Source of the DNA: Aliarcobacter sp.
GTDB taxonomy: Bacteria > Campylobacterota > Campylobacteria > Campylobacterales > Arcobacteraceae
Length of the DNA stretch: 64,000 bases
Assembly: GCA_028690445.1 (NCBI GenBank)
Contig: JAQVBE010000004.1
Coordinates: forward strand, 33,081-97,080
Direction: 5' to 3'
Shown here: in pieces, positions 21,321 through 31,369 of the stretch
Layout of the letters: each line of letters opens with the position of its first letter
Position numbering within the stretch: the stretch's first letter is position 1
Translations under genes and position numbers: made by a program
Notes under the pieces: generated by a model
Databases searched by the model: none
Seen by the model: only the letters and a program-made list of their open reading frames with translations
Told to the model about the DNA's origin: nothing

Positions 21321-21594
21321 TTTTACTTTAATTGAAACTTTAATTAGCATTACTTTTTTATCTGTTGTGATAAGTGGATTTATGTATTCTTCTTATCATG
21401 ACGAGATAAATCAAGAAAACTTTATCTTATTAAATAACTTAGAAAACAGTTTTGATACAAAAGATTATAAAAATTTTACAAAAACAAATAAAACTCTACA
21501 AATTACACAAAATCAAGAAATAACTCAAAATTTTACTGTTTCAAAATATCAATTTGAAAATGAAAATATAAAAATCTTTAAATATGAAAAATAG
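21307..21594 (+). CDS. Type IV prepilin-like protein, first of three
   Basis: A 95-residue product if it starts at TTG 21307. The frame is open from TTG 21277, inside proC, so the start is uncertain. The leader VKNS is followed by FTLIETLISITFLSVVISGF, the hydrophobic N-methylation stretch with Glu at position +5, as in prepilins. The rest is polar and rich in Asn, Lys and Gln. It overlaps proC and the next prepilin-like gene, so all three depend on readthrough from proC. Confidence 0.65.
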   Translation: MVKNSFTLIETLISITFLSVVISGFMYSSYHDEINQENFILLNNLENSFDTKDYKNFTKTNKTLQITQNQEITQNFTVSKYQFENENIKIFKYEK

Positions 21595-21925
21595 CTTTTC
21601 ACTTCTTGAAATAATTTTAACTTTAATTATCTCTTCTATCGTAATAATATATTCAACACTTTTTACAAAAGAGTTATTTTTTGAAAATAGAATTAATCAA
21701 CAACTTGAAATTCAAAAAATAGATTTATTATCTACAAAAATATTTTTTGAGAAACATAAAAAAGAAATAGAAAAATTTAATTACACAAACCAAAACTTAT
21801 ATTTTGAAAACTCTTTACTTTTAGAAAATATTAAAGAGTTTAGTTTAAATCAATCTGCAAATAAAATTACAATTTTTATAAATTTAGATAATAAAATAGC
21901 TCAAACATGGGAAATTTTACAATGA
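21584..21925 (+). CDS. Type IV prepilin-like protein, second of three
   Basis: A 113-residue ORF: short leader MKNS, then FSLLEIILTLIISSIVIIYS, with the +5 glutamate and a single hydrophobic helix, followed by a polar domain. This fits a minor pseudopilin of a type II secretion or type IV pilus-like apparatus. It overlaps the previous gene by 11 bases and the next by four (ATGA). Confidence 0.75.
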   Translation: MKNSFSLLEIILTLIISSIVIIYSTLFTKELFFENRINQQLEIQKIDLLSTKIFFEKHKKEIEKFNYTNQNLYFENSLLLENIKEFSLNQSANKITIFINLDNKIAQTWEILQ

Positions 21926-22248
21926 AAAAAGCTTATACTTTATTTTTAACTATTGTTTTAATTACTATTTTTTCAGTTTTAGGTATTTTTATTTTAGAAA
22001 CAAAATCATTAAAAAATACAAATCTAACAAATCAATATTTGTATATTCAAGCAAAAAATCATAAAAACTTTTTAAAAGATTACATAAAAGAATTAGATTT
22101 AAAAGATATAAATCATATAAAAATTGATGATGATTTATTTGATATTTACGCAAAAATAGAATCAAAAGACTCTACTTTTACTATAGATATTTTTGTAAAA
22201 GCGAAAGATTATAATATTTCACTTTATGAAAGAATGACTAAAGAATAA
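21922..22248 (+). CDS. Prepilin-like or PilX-like protein, third of three
   Basis: A 108-residue product from ATG 21922, whose ATGA overlaps the preceding stop. The frame is also open from ATG 21907. A short basic leader (MKKAY) precedes [20 protein letters not shown], but no +5 glutamate is present. It therefore resembles PilX/GspK-type components, which diverge at that site. Its 3' end overlaps the convergent rdgB by 11 bases. Confidence 0.65.
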   Translation: MKKAYTLFLTIVLITIFSVLGIFILETKSLKNTNLTNQYLYIQAKNHKNFLKDYIKELDLKDINHIKIDDDLFDIYAKIESKDSTFTIDIFVKAKDYNISLYERMTKE

Positions 22249-22837
22249 CATCCAAAACTTTAATAGCTAGTTTTAAAGCTTTACTTCTATGTGAAAACTC
22301 TTTTTTTATTTCATTTGGTAGTTCACCTAAAGTTTTATCAAAACCATTTGGAATAAACATAGGGTCATATCCAAAACCATTTTCTCCTACTTCTTTATTC
22401 ACTACAATTCCATGCATCCAACCATGAACTGTATAAACTTCATTTTTATAAATTAATGCAATACAAGCGGTATAAAAAGCAGGTGTTTTTTTTAGATTTA
22501 ATTCATTTAATTTTGATATTAATTTTGCATTATTGTCTTTATCACTTGCATTTATTCCAGCATATCTTGCTGAATAAATACCTGGAGCATTATTTAATAC
22601 AGGAACTGAAATTCCAGAATCATCTGAAATTACAATAATATTTGAAAAACCTTTTTTTACTAATAAATCATAAATAGTTTTAGCTTTTTTTATTGCATTT
22701 CCTTTAAAACTATCTTGGTCTTCTTCAATTTCAATTTCACCTAAAATTTCACTAAAGGCGACTACTTCATCATCTGGCATCAGTTTTTGAAACTCAGTAA
22801 TTTTTCCCTTATTTGCTGAGGCTAATACTATTTTCAC
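22238..22837 (-). CDS. rdgB: XTP/dITP diphosphatase (RdgB/HAM1)
   Basis: A 199-residue house-cleaning pyrophosphatase that hydrolyses non-canonical purine triphosphates. The N-terminal [49 protein letters not shown] and [13 protein letters not shown] are the family's conserved blocks. It converges with the prepilin-like operon. Confidence 0.95.
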   Translation of the reverse strand: MKIVLASANKGKITEFQKLMPDDEVVAFSEILGEIEIEEDQDSFKGNAIKKAKTIYDLLVKKGFSNIIVISDDSGISVPVLNNAPGIYSARYAGINASDKDNNAKLISKLNELNLKKTPAFYTACIALIYKNEVYTVHGWMHGIVVNKEVGENGFGYDPMFIPNGFDKTLGELPNEIKKEFSHRSKALKLAIKVLDVIL

Positions 22838-22913
22838 TTTTATCCTTTTTCAACCTATTATTAACTATTATTAACTATAATCCCATAAAATTATAATATG
22901 TTTAGGATTATAT

Positions 22914-24224
22914 ATGATTAAATCAGTTTTACCTCTTAGTGCTATTATTGCTCTAAGATTTTTCGGTCTATTTTTAGTTTTACCAGTAATATCAGTATAT
23001 GCTATGAATTTAGAAGGTGCAACTCCAACTCTTATTGGAATTGTTATAGGTGGTTATGCATTAACTCAAATGTTATTTCAAATTCCTTTTGGGGTTATGA
23101 GCGATAAATTTGGTAGAAAAGGTACTATTATTTTTGGTCTATTGATTTTTGCAATAGGTTCTATAATTTGTGCTCTTTCAACTGATATTTATACTTTAAT
23201 ATTCGGAAGACTTTTACAAGGTGCAGGTTCTATTGGTGCTGTTGTAACAGCAATGATTAGTGATTTAGTAAAAGAGCAACAAAGACCAAAAGCTATGGCT
23301 GTTATGGGTTCTTCTATTGCTTTTGCTTTTGCTATTTCTATGATTGCAGGTCCTACTATTGGAGCTGCTTTTGGTGTTCAATCACTATTTTATATAACTT
23401 TATTTTTAGCTCTTGCTTCAATTTTTGTTTTAATAAAATTTGTCCCAAATCCTCCTCAAATAACTCATACATATAAAGAAAAAGCAAAATTAGGTGAGAT
23501 TTTAGGAAATCCAAATTTAATAAAAATGAATATCACTAACTTTTTACAAAAAGGTCTAATGACTTTTGCTTTTATGATTATTCCAATGACTTTGATAAAA
23601 AACTTTGATTGGCAAATGGCAGAACTATGGAAAGTTTATCTTCCTGCTATGATTTTTGGAATAATTGCAATGGCACCAGCAGCTATTTTGGCTGAAAAAA
23701 AGGGTAAATTTAAAGAAATTCTTATCATTGGAATTATTCTTTTTGCAATTTCTTATTTAATTATTGGATTTAGTTCAAGTGCAACTGTTTTTGTAATTGG
23801 TGTTGTTATTTTCTTTATTGGATTTAATATGCATGAACCAATTATGCAATCACTTGCAGCGAAGTTTGCAAAAGTTCACCAAAGAGGTTTAGTTTTAGGG
23901 ATTTTCACATCAGCTGGTTATGTGGGAACTTTCTTAGGTGGACTTCTTGGTGGTGTATTTTATGAAAGTGCATCAATGGATACTTTAGTAATTGTTATTG
24001 CAGTAGTTTGTATTTTATGGGCTATTTTGATTATTAATATGCCAAATCCTACTAAGAAAAAATTTATCTATTTAAGTTTAGATGAATATAAATTAGAAAA
24101 TAGTGGAAAATTAGAAACTAATTCTATTGAAGAATGGTATATAAACAATACAGAAAATATAATTGCTATTAAATATGATAGTGATTTAATATCAGATATA
24201 GAAGTAAAAAATCTTCTAAAATAA
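22914..24224 (+). CDS. MFS transporter with YajR-like C-terminal domain
   Basis: A 436-residue major facilitator with 12 predicted helices and motif A (GVMSDKFGRKGTIIFG). After the last helix (about residue 375) there is a soluble tail of about 60 residues (FIYLSLDEYKLE...). Its length and predicted alpha/beta pattern resemble the YAM domain of E. coli YajR. Drug or metabolite efflux is likely, but the substrate is unknown. Confidence 0.85.
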   Translation: MIKSVLPLSAIIALRFFGLFLVLPVISVYAMNLEGATPTLIGIVIGGYALTQMLFQIPFGVMSDKFGRKGTIIFGLLIFAIGSIICALSTDIYTLIFGRLLQGAGSIGAVVTAMISDLVKEQQRPKAMAVMGSSIAFAFAISMIAGPTIGAAFGVQSLFYITLFLALASIFVLIKFVPNPPQITHTYKEKAKLGEILGNPNLIKMNITNFLQKGLMTFAFMIIPMTLIKNFDWQMAELWKVYLPAMIFGIIAMAPAAILAEKKGKFKEILIIGIILFAISYLIIGFSSSATVFVIGVVIFFIGFNMHEPIMQSLAAKFAKVHQRGLVLGIFTSAGYVGTFLGGLLGGVFYESASMDTLVIVIAVVCILWAILIINMPNPTKKKFIYLSLDEYKLENSGKLETNSIEEWYINNTENIIAIKYDSDLISDIEVKNLLK

Positions 24225-24279
24225 TATTTTATTTTTAATGAAATATTAGCTACTATAGATACAAAAAAAGGAGATTAGG

Positions 24280-24921
24280 ATGCAAAAAATATTAATAATA
24301 TCTTTTGTTCTAATTTCTTTTTTCTCTTTATTCTCAACCGCTTCAAAAACTTTTAATATTCAAGAACATCAATTAAAATCCATTGAAAATAAATATGGTA
24401 TTCAAGCAAGAACTAGAGTCGAAGAATGGGATGCTATGATCGAATCTTCGAAAGATGAGAATACTCTAAATAAAATCAAAAATGTAAATGATTTTTTTAA
24501 TAAAATTCCCTATAAAACAGATTTAAGTAATTGGGGTGTAAAGGATTATTGGGCAACACCTTTTGAGTTTATGGGAATTGGTGCTGGAGATTGTGAAGAT
24601 TATGCAATTGCAAAATATTTTTCTTTAATTAAATTAGGAATTCCTGATGAAAAACTAAGAATTACTTATGTATCTTACAAAAAAGCAAATAGCAAATTTG
24701 AACAAGCTCACATGGTTTTAACTTATTATCATAAAGTAGGAGTTGAACCCGTAGTTTTAGATAATATTGATAAAACTTTACAAGTTGCATCAAAAAGAAC
24801 AGATTTAAAACCAGTTTATAGTTTTAATGCTTCTGGATTATGGCAAGCAAAAACAAAAGGTGAAGCAAGAGTTGGAAATAATGAACTTAAGTCTTGGAAA
24901 GATTTAATGAGTAGATTTTAA
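24280..24921 (+). CDS. lapG: LapG-type periplasmic cysteine protease
   Basis: A 213-residue transglutaminase-like cysteine protease with an N-terminal signal sequence. The catalytic triad candidates are Cys in GAGDCEDYAIAK, His in QAHMVLTYY and Asp in VLDNIDK. LapG cleaves the N-terminus of a large surface adhesin and releases it unless held by LapD. The adjacent lapD, 14 bases downstream, supports this. No adhesin or its secretion genes are in the window. Confidence 0.9.
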   Translation: MQKILIISFVLISFFSLFSTASKTFNIQEHQLKSIENKYGIQARTRVEEWDAMIESSKDENTLNKIKNVNDFFNKIPYKTDLSNWGVKDYWATPFEFMGIGAGDCEDYAIAKYFSLIKLGIPDEKLRITYVSYKKANSKFEQAHMVLTYYHKVGVEPVVLDNIDKTLQVASKRTDLKPVYSFNASGLWQAKTKGEARVGNNELKSWKDLMSRF

Positions 24922-24935
24922 AAAAGGAATACAAA

Positions 24936-27158
24936 ATGTCTTTATCTAAACAGTTATATATAATCATATCAATAATATTTTTTATGATTTTTACAGGTAA
25001 TTTTATCATTAGCGTTAAAAATACTAAAGAATATTTAAAAACGGAGTCTATAACAAAAGCTCAAGATACTGCAACTTTATTGGGAATGAGTTTAAAAAAT
25101 CTTCTAAAAGATAAAACTAATCCTGAGATTGAATCCATAATAAATGCTATTGCAAATAGAGGTTTTTATAAAGAAATTAGATTAGAAGATTCATATTTTT
25201 CTATAAAAGATAGCGATTTGATAAAAAATACAAAAGATTTAAGCGTTGGTAAATGGCAAATTTCTAATTTAAGTATTGACGAAAAAAGTGGAAATATTGA
25301 AGAATTGACTTCTGTTTTAAGTATGGAAAATGAACTTAATGCTCTTGAAAATTTAAATACGGAAAATAATGAAAATCAAACACAAAATAGTGAATTAGAA
25401 AATAATTATATTTTTACACCAAATGAAAAATTTAAAAACAATAAAAATATAGATATCTCTTTTATTGCAAAAAATATAAATGGCGAACAGGTCAATGCAA
25501 AAGCAACTCTAACATTAAATAAAACTTTAGTTCAAGTTACAAGAGAAATAAAATTTGATTATATCCCACAATGGTTTATTAATTTAATCCCAATAGAATT
25601 AGAAGAACAAGCAAGTGAAATAAGTAATGGTTGGCAAACAAGTGCAATTATTTATGTAAGTGCAAATCCAGGTGATGCTTATGCCAAACTTTATGAACAA
25701 GCAAAGAGTGCTAGTATTTATGCAATTATCGCATTTATTATTTCTATTGTAATCTTATTCATTTTTGTTCAATATATTTTAAAACCATTAAAAAATCTAG
25801 AAAAACTTGCAAAGAATATAGCAAGTGGAAAATTTGGAATAATAAAACACCTTCCTTGGACAACAGAAATAAAAGCAGTCGCAATTGCTTTTAATGATAT
25901 GTCAACAAAAATAGAAGCAATCATAAATAGATTAAATAATACTCTTGAAAATTTAAGTAAAAAATTATCAACAGATGATTTAACAGCACTTTGTTTAAAA
26001 CAAAATTTTGAAACTGATATGAAACATATGTTTATAAATAAATCAACTGGTTATATTTTTGTAATAAAAATCACTGATTTAGCCTCTTTTGCAAAAACTC
26101 ATACGACAAGCGAAGTAAATGATTTTATTAAAAAATTTGCAAAAATTTTAAGAGCTAATAAGTATAAAAATCTAAAAACAAGTGCTTATAGATTTTTTGG
26201 TTCTGAATTTGCATTAATTGCTAAAGATTTTACATATGAAGATGCAATAGGTTTTTCGAAACAACTACAAAAAAGTTTCCAAGAGTTATCTATTGAATTT
26301 AATAAAAGAGAGATTGTACATATTGGAGGAACACCTTTTAATCCAATTGGAACAACACCTGAAATTTTACAAAGTGCAACTCAGGCTTATGAAAAAGCTA
26401 CTTTAATTGGACCAAATGAGTTTTTTATTACAGATGAAAATGAACTTTCACGAGATATAGAATCTTGGAGAAACCTAATTTCTGACATTATTGATAGCTC
26501 TAGATTTGAAGTCAATTATATTGGAAATTCTAAAACTTTGAATCTAGATGAAAAAATTGTTATGCAAGAAGCATTTACAAATTTAAAAGATAAAGATGGA
26601 AATAATATTCCAATTGGAACATTTGTTTCTATTGCTGAAAAATATGAAAAAGTAGTTGACTTCGATAAAAAAGTTATTGAAAAGGTTATTCAACATATCA
26701 TAATAAATAGCATTAAACATGATATTTCTATAAACTTATCTTTAGAATCTATTAATAATACTGCATTTATTGCATGGATTAAAAATAAAATTATTGAAAA
26801 TAAGACAATTGCAGCACAACTTGTATTTTCTGCAACTGCCTATGCGGTTGCTAAAAATGTAGATAAATTTAAGTTTTTTGCAGATGAAATACATAAATGT
26901 GGAGCAAAAATAATCATAAAAAGATTTGAAACTAAATTTATACCTCTTGGTAACCTAAAAGATTTCAATCTTGATTATATTAGACTTGCAAGGGATTATA
27001 CTTGTGATATTTGTAAAGATCATTCAAAACAAAGTTTCATAGAATCAATTAGTGATTTAGCCGGTTTATTAAATATAAAAGTTCTTGCAGAAAATGTAAA
27101 AGATGATGAAGATATGGAATTTCTAAAAAAATACAATCTATATGCAGTAAGTAGATAG
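24936..27158 (+). CDS. lapD: LapD-type c-di-GMP receptor (degenerate GGDEF-EAL)
   Basis: A 740-residue inner-membrane protein: TM helix 1, a periplasmic LapD/MoxY-type domain (about 35-265), TM helix 2, a HAMP segment (FVQYILKPLKNLEKLAKNIASGKF), a GGDEF domain with the site changed to FGSEF, and an EAL domain. EAL is replaced (MQEAF) and the DDFG region reads FETKF, so it should bind rather than turn over c-di-GMP. When c-di-GMP is bound, LapD sequesters LapG and the adhesin is kept. Confidence 0.9.
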   Translation: MSLSKQLYIIISIIFFMIFTGNFIISVKNTKEYLKTESITKAQDTATLLGMSLKNLLKDKTNPEIESIINAIANRGFYKEIRLEDSYFSIKDSDLIKNTKDLSVGKWQISNLSIDEKSGNIEELTSVLSMENELNALENLNTENNENQTQNSELENNYIFTPNEKFKNNKNIDISFIAKNINGEQVNAKATLTLNKTLVQVTREIKFDYIPQWFINLIPIELEEQASEISNGWQTSAIIYVSANPGDAYAKLYEQAKSASIYAIIAFIISIVILFIFVQYILKPLKNLEKLAKNIASGKFGIIKHLPWTTEIKAVAIAFNDMSTKIEAIINRLNNTLENLSKKLSTDDLTALCLKQNFETDMKHMFINKSTGYIFVIKITDLASFAKTHTTSEVNDFIKKFAKILRANKYKNLKTSAYRFFGSEFALIAKDFTYEDAIGFSKQLQKSFQELSIEFNKREIVHIGGTPFNPIGTTPEILQSATQAYEKATLIGPNEFFITDENELSRDIESWRNLISDIIDSSRFEVNYIGNSKTLNLDEKIVMQEAFTNLKDKDGNNIPIGTFVSIAEKYEKVVDFDKKVIEKVIQHIIINSIKHDISINLSLESINNTAFIAWIKNKIIENKTIAAQLVFSATAYAVAKNVDKFKFFADEIHKCGAKIIIKRFETKFIPLGNLKDFNLDYIRLARDYTCDICKDHSKQSFIESISDLAGLLNIKVLAENVKDDEDMEFLKKYNLYAVSR

Positions 27159-27177
27159 GTTAAATTGTCCTAAGAAT

Positions 27178-27203
27178 TTGTAAATCCAAGAAAGGGTTTA
27201 CAA
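27178..27203. terminator. Terminator between convergent lapD and EAL gene
   Basis: TTGTAAATCC and GGGTTTACAA form a ten-pair stem (one G-U) with a six-base loop, followed by GTTTTA. It is symmetric enough to serve both strands. Confidence 0.6.
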
Positions 27204-27206
27204 GTT

Positions 27207-28829
27207 TTACTCTATTGCATCATAACAAAGGGGTTTATCAAAATAATAACCTTGGCAGTAATCTATTTTTAACTCTTTTATTTTATTATAAATATCTTCA
27301 TTTGAAACATACTCAGCTACTGTTTTTACTTTGAACTCTTTTGAGAAGTTCGCAATTGTATTTACAATAATTTCTAAATCTTTTGATGTATTTATTTTTT
27401 CAATCAAAGAACCATCAATCTTAACAAAGTCAATATCAAGTAAAGTTAATAGATTAAAGTTTGAATAACCAGCACCAAAATCATCAACTCCAACAATACA
27501 GTTAAATTTTTTAATTTCAAAAATAAATTTTGAAACTTCATTAAAATCAGAAATTTCCTCTGATTCCAATATTTCAAACTCCAAGAACTCTGTATATTCT
27601 TTATTTAGTTCTAGAATTTCATAAATAAATGCTGTTGTTTCTTCATTTGCAATATCATCAAATGAGATATTTACAGAAACTCTTTTATTTTTATTTTTTA
27701 TTAATCTAAAAGCATCTTGAATAACAATTTTTATAATATTTGGATAAAGCTTTGTTTTTTTAGCAACATTTATAAAATTATACGGAGCAATTTCAACACC
27801 CTCTTTTGTAATATATCTGATTAATGCCTCATACTTGTGAACTTTTTGTGTTTGGGTATCTACAATAGGTTGAAAATATGCTTGAAATAAATTTTCTCTA
27901 AACCCTACTTTTAGTTGTTTTACCCATTTAATATTTTCTTCAAATGATTGTTGGATTTTAAATGATTCATTATAAATCATTATTCTTTGAAGTTTTGTTC
28001 TTGCATAATTTATTACTCTTTGAGAGTATTTAAAAGCTCTTGCTCCATCACCTTGTGCAATACCAATTGTGATATTTATATCAATTTCATCTTCATCAAT
28101 AAGAAGAGATTCTTTTTCTATTTTATCTGCAAATGCTTTACAAAGGTCATAAAACTCATTTACATCTTGATTACTTTTTCTCGAAACAATAGTAAATTTA
28201 TCAGCTTCAATTCGATAAACAATATAATCTTCATCATTAAAATATTCTTTTAGTTTATTGGCTAATTCATATAATATTGTATCGCCAATTTTTTCACCGA
28301 AAAGGTCATTTATTGTTGAAAATTCATCCACATCTAAAAGAGCCATTAAATCTATATTATTTTCATCTAAATCTTTTTTTAACTTATTCCTATTTGGTAG
28401 ATTTGTTAGTTTATCTGTATATAAATCTTTTAGTTCATGATAAATTAAAGATTGTGACATTACTTGTAAAAGTTTTGCAATATCAATAGGTTTTAAAACA
28501 TATTTATCAACACCAATATCAATAGCTTCAAGTAAATATTCCTTATTTGAAAATGCAGTTGCTACAATTATTGGAATATTTAGATTGATTTTTTTTATCT
28601 CTTTTACCATGTCCAAACCATTTAAAATAGGCATATTAACATCAGTAATAATTAAATCAATCTCTTTTTCATATTTTTTGAAGAGTTCTAGCCCTTCTTG
28701 TCCATTTTGAGCAACATATTGCTTTTTTGTGAAGCCTTTTAGAATCTGATGTGTAACTTCTCTTAAGTCTTTTTCATCTTCTGCATATAAAATAGTTATA
28801 TTTTTTAGTATTGAAATATTATTTATCAT
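27207..28829 (-). CDS. Receiver-GGDEF-EAL c-di-GMP phosphodiesterase
   Basis: A 540-residue response regulator starting at ATG 28829, preferred over TTG 28844 because GGAGAG lies eight bases upstream of that ATG. The receiver has the phosphoacceptor aspartate in LIITDVNMP and KP in VLKPID. The GGDEF site is degraded (RIEADKF), so cyclase activity is unlikely. The EAL domain keeps YEALIRY, VNISFDDI, DDFGAGYSNF and KIDGSLI, so phosphodiesterase activity is plausible. It faces lapD and may lower the c-di-GMP that LapD senses. Confidence 0.9.
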   Translation of the reverse strand: MINNISILKNITILYAEDEKDLREVTHQILKGFTKKQYVAQNGQEGLELFKKYEKEIDLIITDVNMPILNGLDMVKEIKKINLNIPIIVATAFSNKEYLLEAIDIGVDKYVLKPIDIAKLLQVMSQSLIYHELKDLYTDKLTNLPNRNKLKKDLDENNIDLMALLDVDEFSTINDLFGEKIGDTILYELANKLKEYFNDEDYIVYRIEADKFTIVSRKSNQDVNEFYDLCKAFADKIEKESLLIDEDEIDINITIGIAQGDGARAFKYSQRVINYARTKLQRIMIYNESFKIQQSFEENIKWVKQLKVGFRENLFQAYFQPIVDTQTQKVHKYEALIRYITKEGVEIAPYNFINVAKKTKLYPNIIKIVIQDAFRLIKNKNKRVSVNISFDDIANEETTAFIYEILELNKEYTEFLEFEILESEEISDFNEVSKFIFEIKKFNCIVGVDDFGAGYSNFNLLTLLDIDFVKIDGSLIEKINTSKDLEIIVNTIANFSKEFKVKTVAEYVSNEDIYNKIKELKIDYCQGYYFDKPLCYDAIE

Positions 28830-28919
28830 TAAGACTCTCTCCAAAATTATTAAGATATAATATCATAAATTTACATAATATATAAACAATCAAAAGTAAT
28901 AATAACCGTAGGAGTTTTT

Positions 28920-31361
28920 TTGTCTAAAGTAAAGTGTAATCATTGTCATTTAGAATTTACTAAAGTGATTATGATAGAAGAAGGTGATTTAAATTTCTGT
29001 TGCAAAGGATGTCAAGGAGTTTATCATCTTCTAAAAGATGATAGATTAGATTCTTTTTATGAAAAGCTTGGAAATAAGACGATTTCACCACCATTAGAAA
29101 TAGACAATGATGATTTAGAAAAATTTGATTCTAAAAATTTTCTAGATAATTATGTGAAAATAAACAAAGATGGTTTTGCTCAAATAGATTTAATTATTGA
29201 GGGAATTCATTGTGCTGCTTGTGTTTGGTTAAATGAAAAAGTTTTATACGAAACAAAAGGTATAATCGAAGCTAACATAAATTTTACTACAAATAAAGCA
29301 CAAATTATTTGGGATGATGAAAAACTAAAATTATCAGAAATTATTTTAAAAATTAGAGCAATTGGATACAACGCTTACGCTTATGATTCGAGTATTGCTG
29401 ATGTTCAAGCAACAAAAGCAAAAAGAGATTATTTTATTCGTATGATGGTTGCGGTAATTGCAAGTATGAATATTATGATGTTAAGTGTTGCAAAATATAC
29501 TGGATTTTTTACAGGAATTTCAGATGAAGTAAAAAATATGATTCATATTGGTGAATTTTTATTATCTACCCCTGTATTATTTTATAGTGGTTGGATATTT
29601 TTTAAAGGTGCTTATTTTGGACTAAAAAATCGTATTATTACAATGGATTTTTTAGTTGCTTTTGGTTCTACTTTAACTTATACATATTCCTTATTTATTT
29701 TATTTGGTGCAAAAGGTGAAAGTTATTTTGATTCTGTGGCGATGATTATCACCTTTGTTTTAGTTGGAAAATATTTAGAAGTTATAGGTAAAAAATCAGC
29801 AGTTGATACTTTAGATAAAATAAAATCTAGTTTGCCTTTAGAAGCTATTGTTGTGGATGAAAATAATAATAAAAAATTGGTTGCATTAAATAGCATAAAA
29901 ATAGATGATGTTATTGAAATAAAAGCTGGTGACAAAATTCCAGTTGATGGGAAAATCATAAATGGAGAAGGCTTTTTTGATGAATCAACCCTTACTGGAG
30001 AATCTATTCCTGTTTATAAAAAAATTGGAGATATTGTTTATAGTGGAACAATAAACAGTAACTCTTTGATAAATTATAAAGTTACAAAAGATTTTAAAAA
30101 TTCTACTTTTTCATCTATTGTTACACTTCTAGAGGATTCTTTAAATTCGAAACCAAAAATACAAACAAAAGCTGCTCAAATCTCAAAAGGTTTTAGTGTT
30201 ACAATTTTATCATTGGCATTAATGACTTTTTTAGTTTGGTATTTTTTTGGTATTGATTTAGGATTTGATTATACAGGAACTACTCAATTTGAAAGATCAT
30301 TTATAGTTGCTGTTTCTGTTGTAGTAATTGCTTGTCCTTGTGCTTTGGCACTTGCAACTCCAATGGCTAGTTTAGTTGGAATTTCTGAACTTGCAAAAAA
30401 AGGTTTACTTTTTAAAGAAGCAAAATTTATTGAATCAATGGCTGTTGCTTCAAGTGTAGTTTTTGATAAAACTGGAACTTTAACAAAAGGTGAATTAACT
30501 GTTGTAAAAGCAAGAATTATGGATGATAATATCCATAAATTAAATCTTTTATACTCTTTATTATCAGCATCAAATCATCCCGTTAGTAAATCTATTAAAA
30601 AATATTTATCTAAAAAGTATGAGTTAGAAGACAAAAAATTGAATAGTGTTAAAAATGTTGAAGCAAAAGGAATGAGTGCAAAATACACAAATATTGACGG
30701 AAAATCTTTTGAACTTTTGGGTGGGAATATTGATTTACTAAAACAAAATGAGATTTATTATAAGTTTGAATCAAATAAAACAGTTTATATTTTCGTAATA
30801 AATAAAAAGGTTATTGCAACATTTGAACTTGAAGACGAAATAAAAGATAATGCTAAAGAGTTAATATCATATTTACAAAAATGCAATATTGAAGTTACAA
30901 TGCTAACAGGTGACAATGAAAATGTAGCTTCAAATATTGCAAAACAACTAAATATAAAGAATTATTTTAGCTCTCAAACTCCTGTTTCTAAAGCTGAATA
31001 TATCAAAAAATTAAAATCTGAAAATAAAGTAGTTATAATGGTTGGTGATGGAGTAAATGATAGTGTAGCTTTATCAAATGCTGATGTTGCAGTTGCCATG
31101 GGAAATTCAGCAGACGTTTCATTAGCTGTTTCTGATATTGTTTTATTAAATTCTTCATTAAAATCTTTAATGGATGCATTTATAATTTCTTCAAGAACTT
31201 ATAAATTTATAAAACAAAATTTATATTTATCATTAATATATAATGCAGTAACGATTCCTTTGGCAATGGCTGGATATGTAATTCCATTAATTGCAGCACT
31301 TTCAATGAGTTTAAGTTCATTAATGGTTGTATTAAACTCACTTAGAATAAAAATGAAATAG
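28920..31361 (+). CDS. ccoI: CcoI copper P-type ATPase for cbb3 oxidase assembly
   Basis: An 813-residue P1B ATPase starting at TTG 28920 with GGAG five bases upstream. The N-terminal cysteine module (CNHC...FCCKGCQGVYHLL) is typical of FixI/CcoI. It is followed by a metal-binding domain with HCAAC, the phosphatase motif TGES, the metal site CPCALALATP in the membrane, the phosphorylation motif DKTGTLTKG, and GDGVNDS. It exports copper for the CuB site of the cbb3 oxidase. ccoS follows nine bases later. Confidence 0.95.
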   Translation: MSKVKCNHCHLEFTKVIMIEEGDLNFCCKGCQGVYHLLKDDRLDSFYEKLGNKTISPPLEIDNDDLEKFDSKNFLDNYVKINKDGFAQIDLIIEGIHCAACVWLNEKVLYETKGIIEANINFTTNKAQIIWDDEKLKLSEIILKIRAIGYNAYAYDSSIADVQATKAKRDYFIRMMVAVIASMNIMMLSVAKYTGFFTGISDEVKNMIHIGEFLLSTPVLFYSGWIFFKGAYFGLKNRIITMDFLVAFGSTLTYTYSLFILFGAKGESYFDSVAMIITFVLVGKYLEVIGKKSAVDTLDKIKSSLPLEAIVVDENNNKKLVALNSIKIDDVIEIKAGDKIPVDGKIINGEGFFDESTLTGESIPVYKKIGDIVYSGTINSNSLINYKVTKDFKNSTFSSIVTLLEDSLNSKPKIQTKAAQISKGFSVTILSLALMTFLVWYFFGIDLGFDYTGTTQFERSFIVAVSVVVIACPCALALATPMASLVGISELAKKGLLFKEAKFIESMAVASSVVFDKTGTLTKGELTVVKARIMDDNIHKLNLLYSLLSASNHPVSKSIKKYLSKKYELEDKKLNSVKNVEAKGMSAKYTNIDGKSFELLGGNIDLLKQNEIYYKFESNKTVYIFVINKKVIATFELEDEIKDNAKELISYLQKCNIEVTMLTGDNENVASNIAKQLNIKNYFSSQTPVSKAEYIKKLKSENKVVIMVGDGVNDSVALSNADVAVAMGNSADVSLAVSDIVLLNSSLKSLMDAFIISSRTYKFIKQNLYLSLIYNAVTIPLAMAGYVIPLIAALSMSLSSLMVVLNSLRIKMK

Positions 31362-31369
31362 GAATAAAT

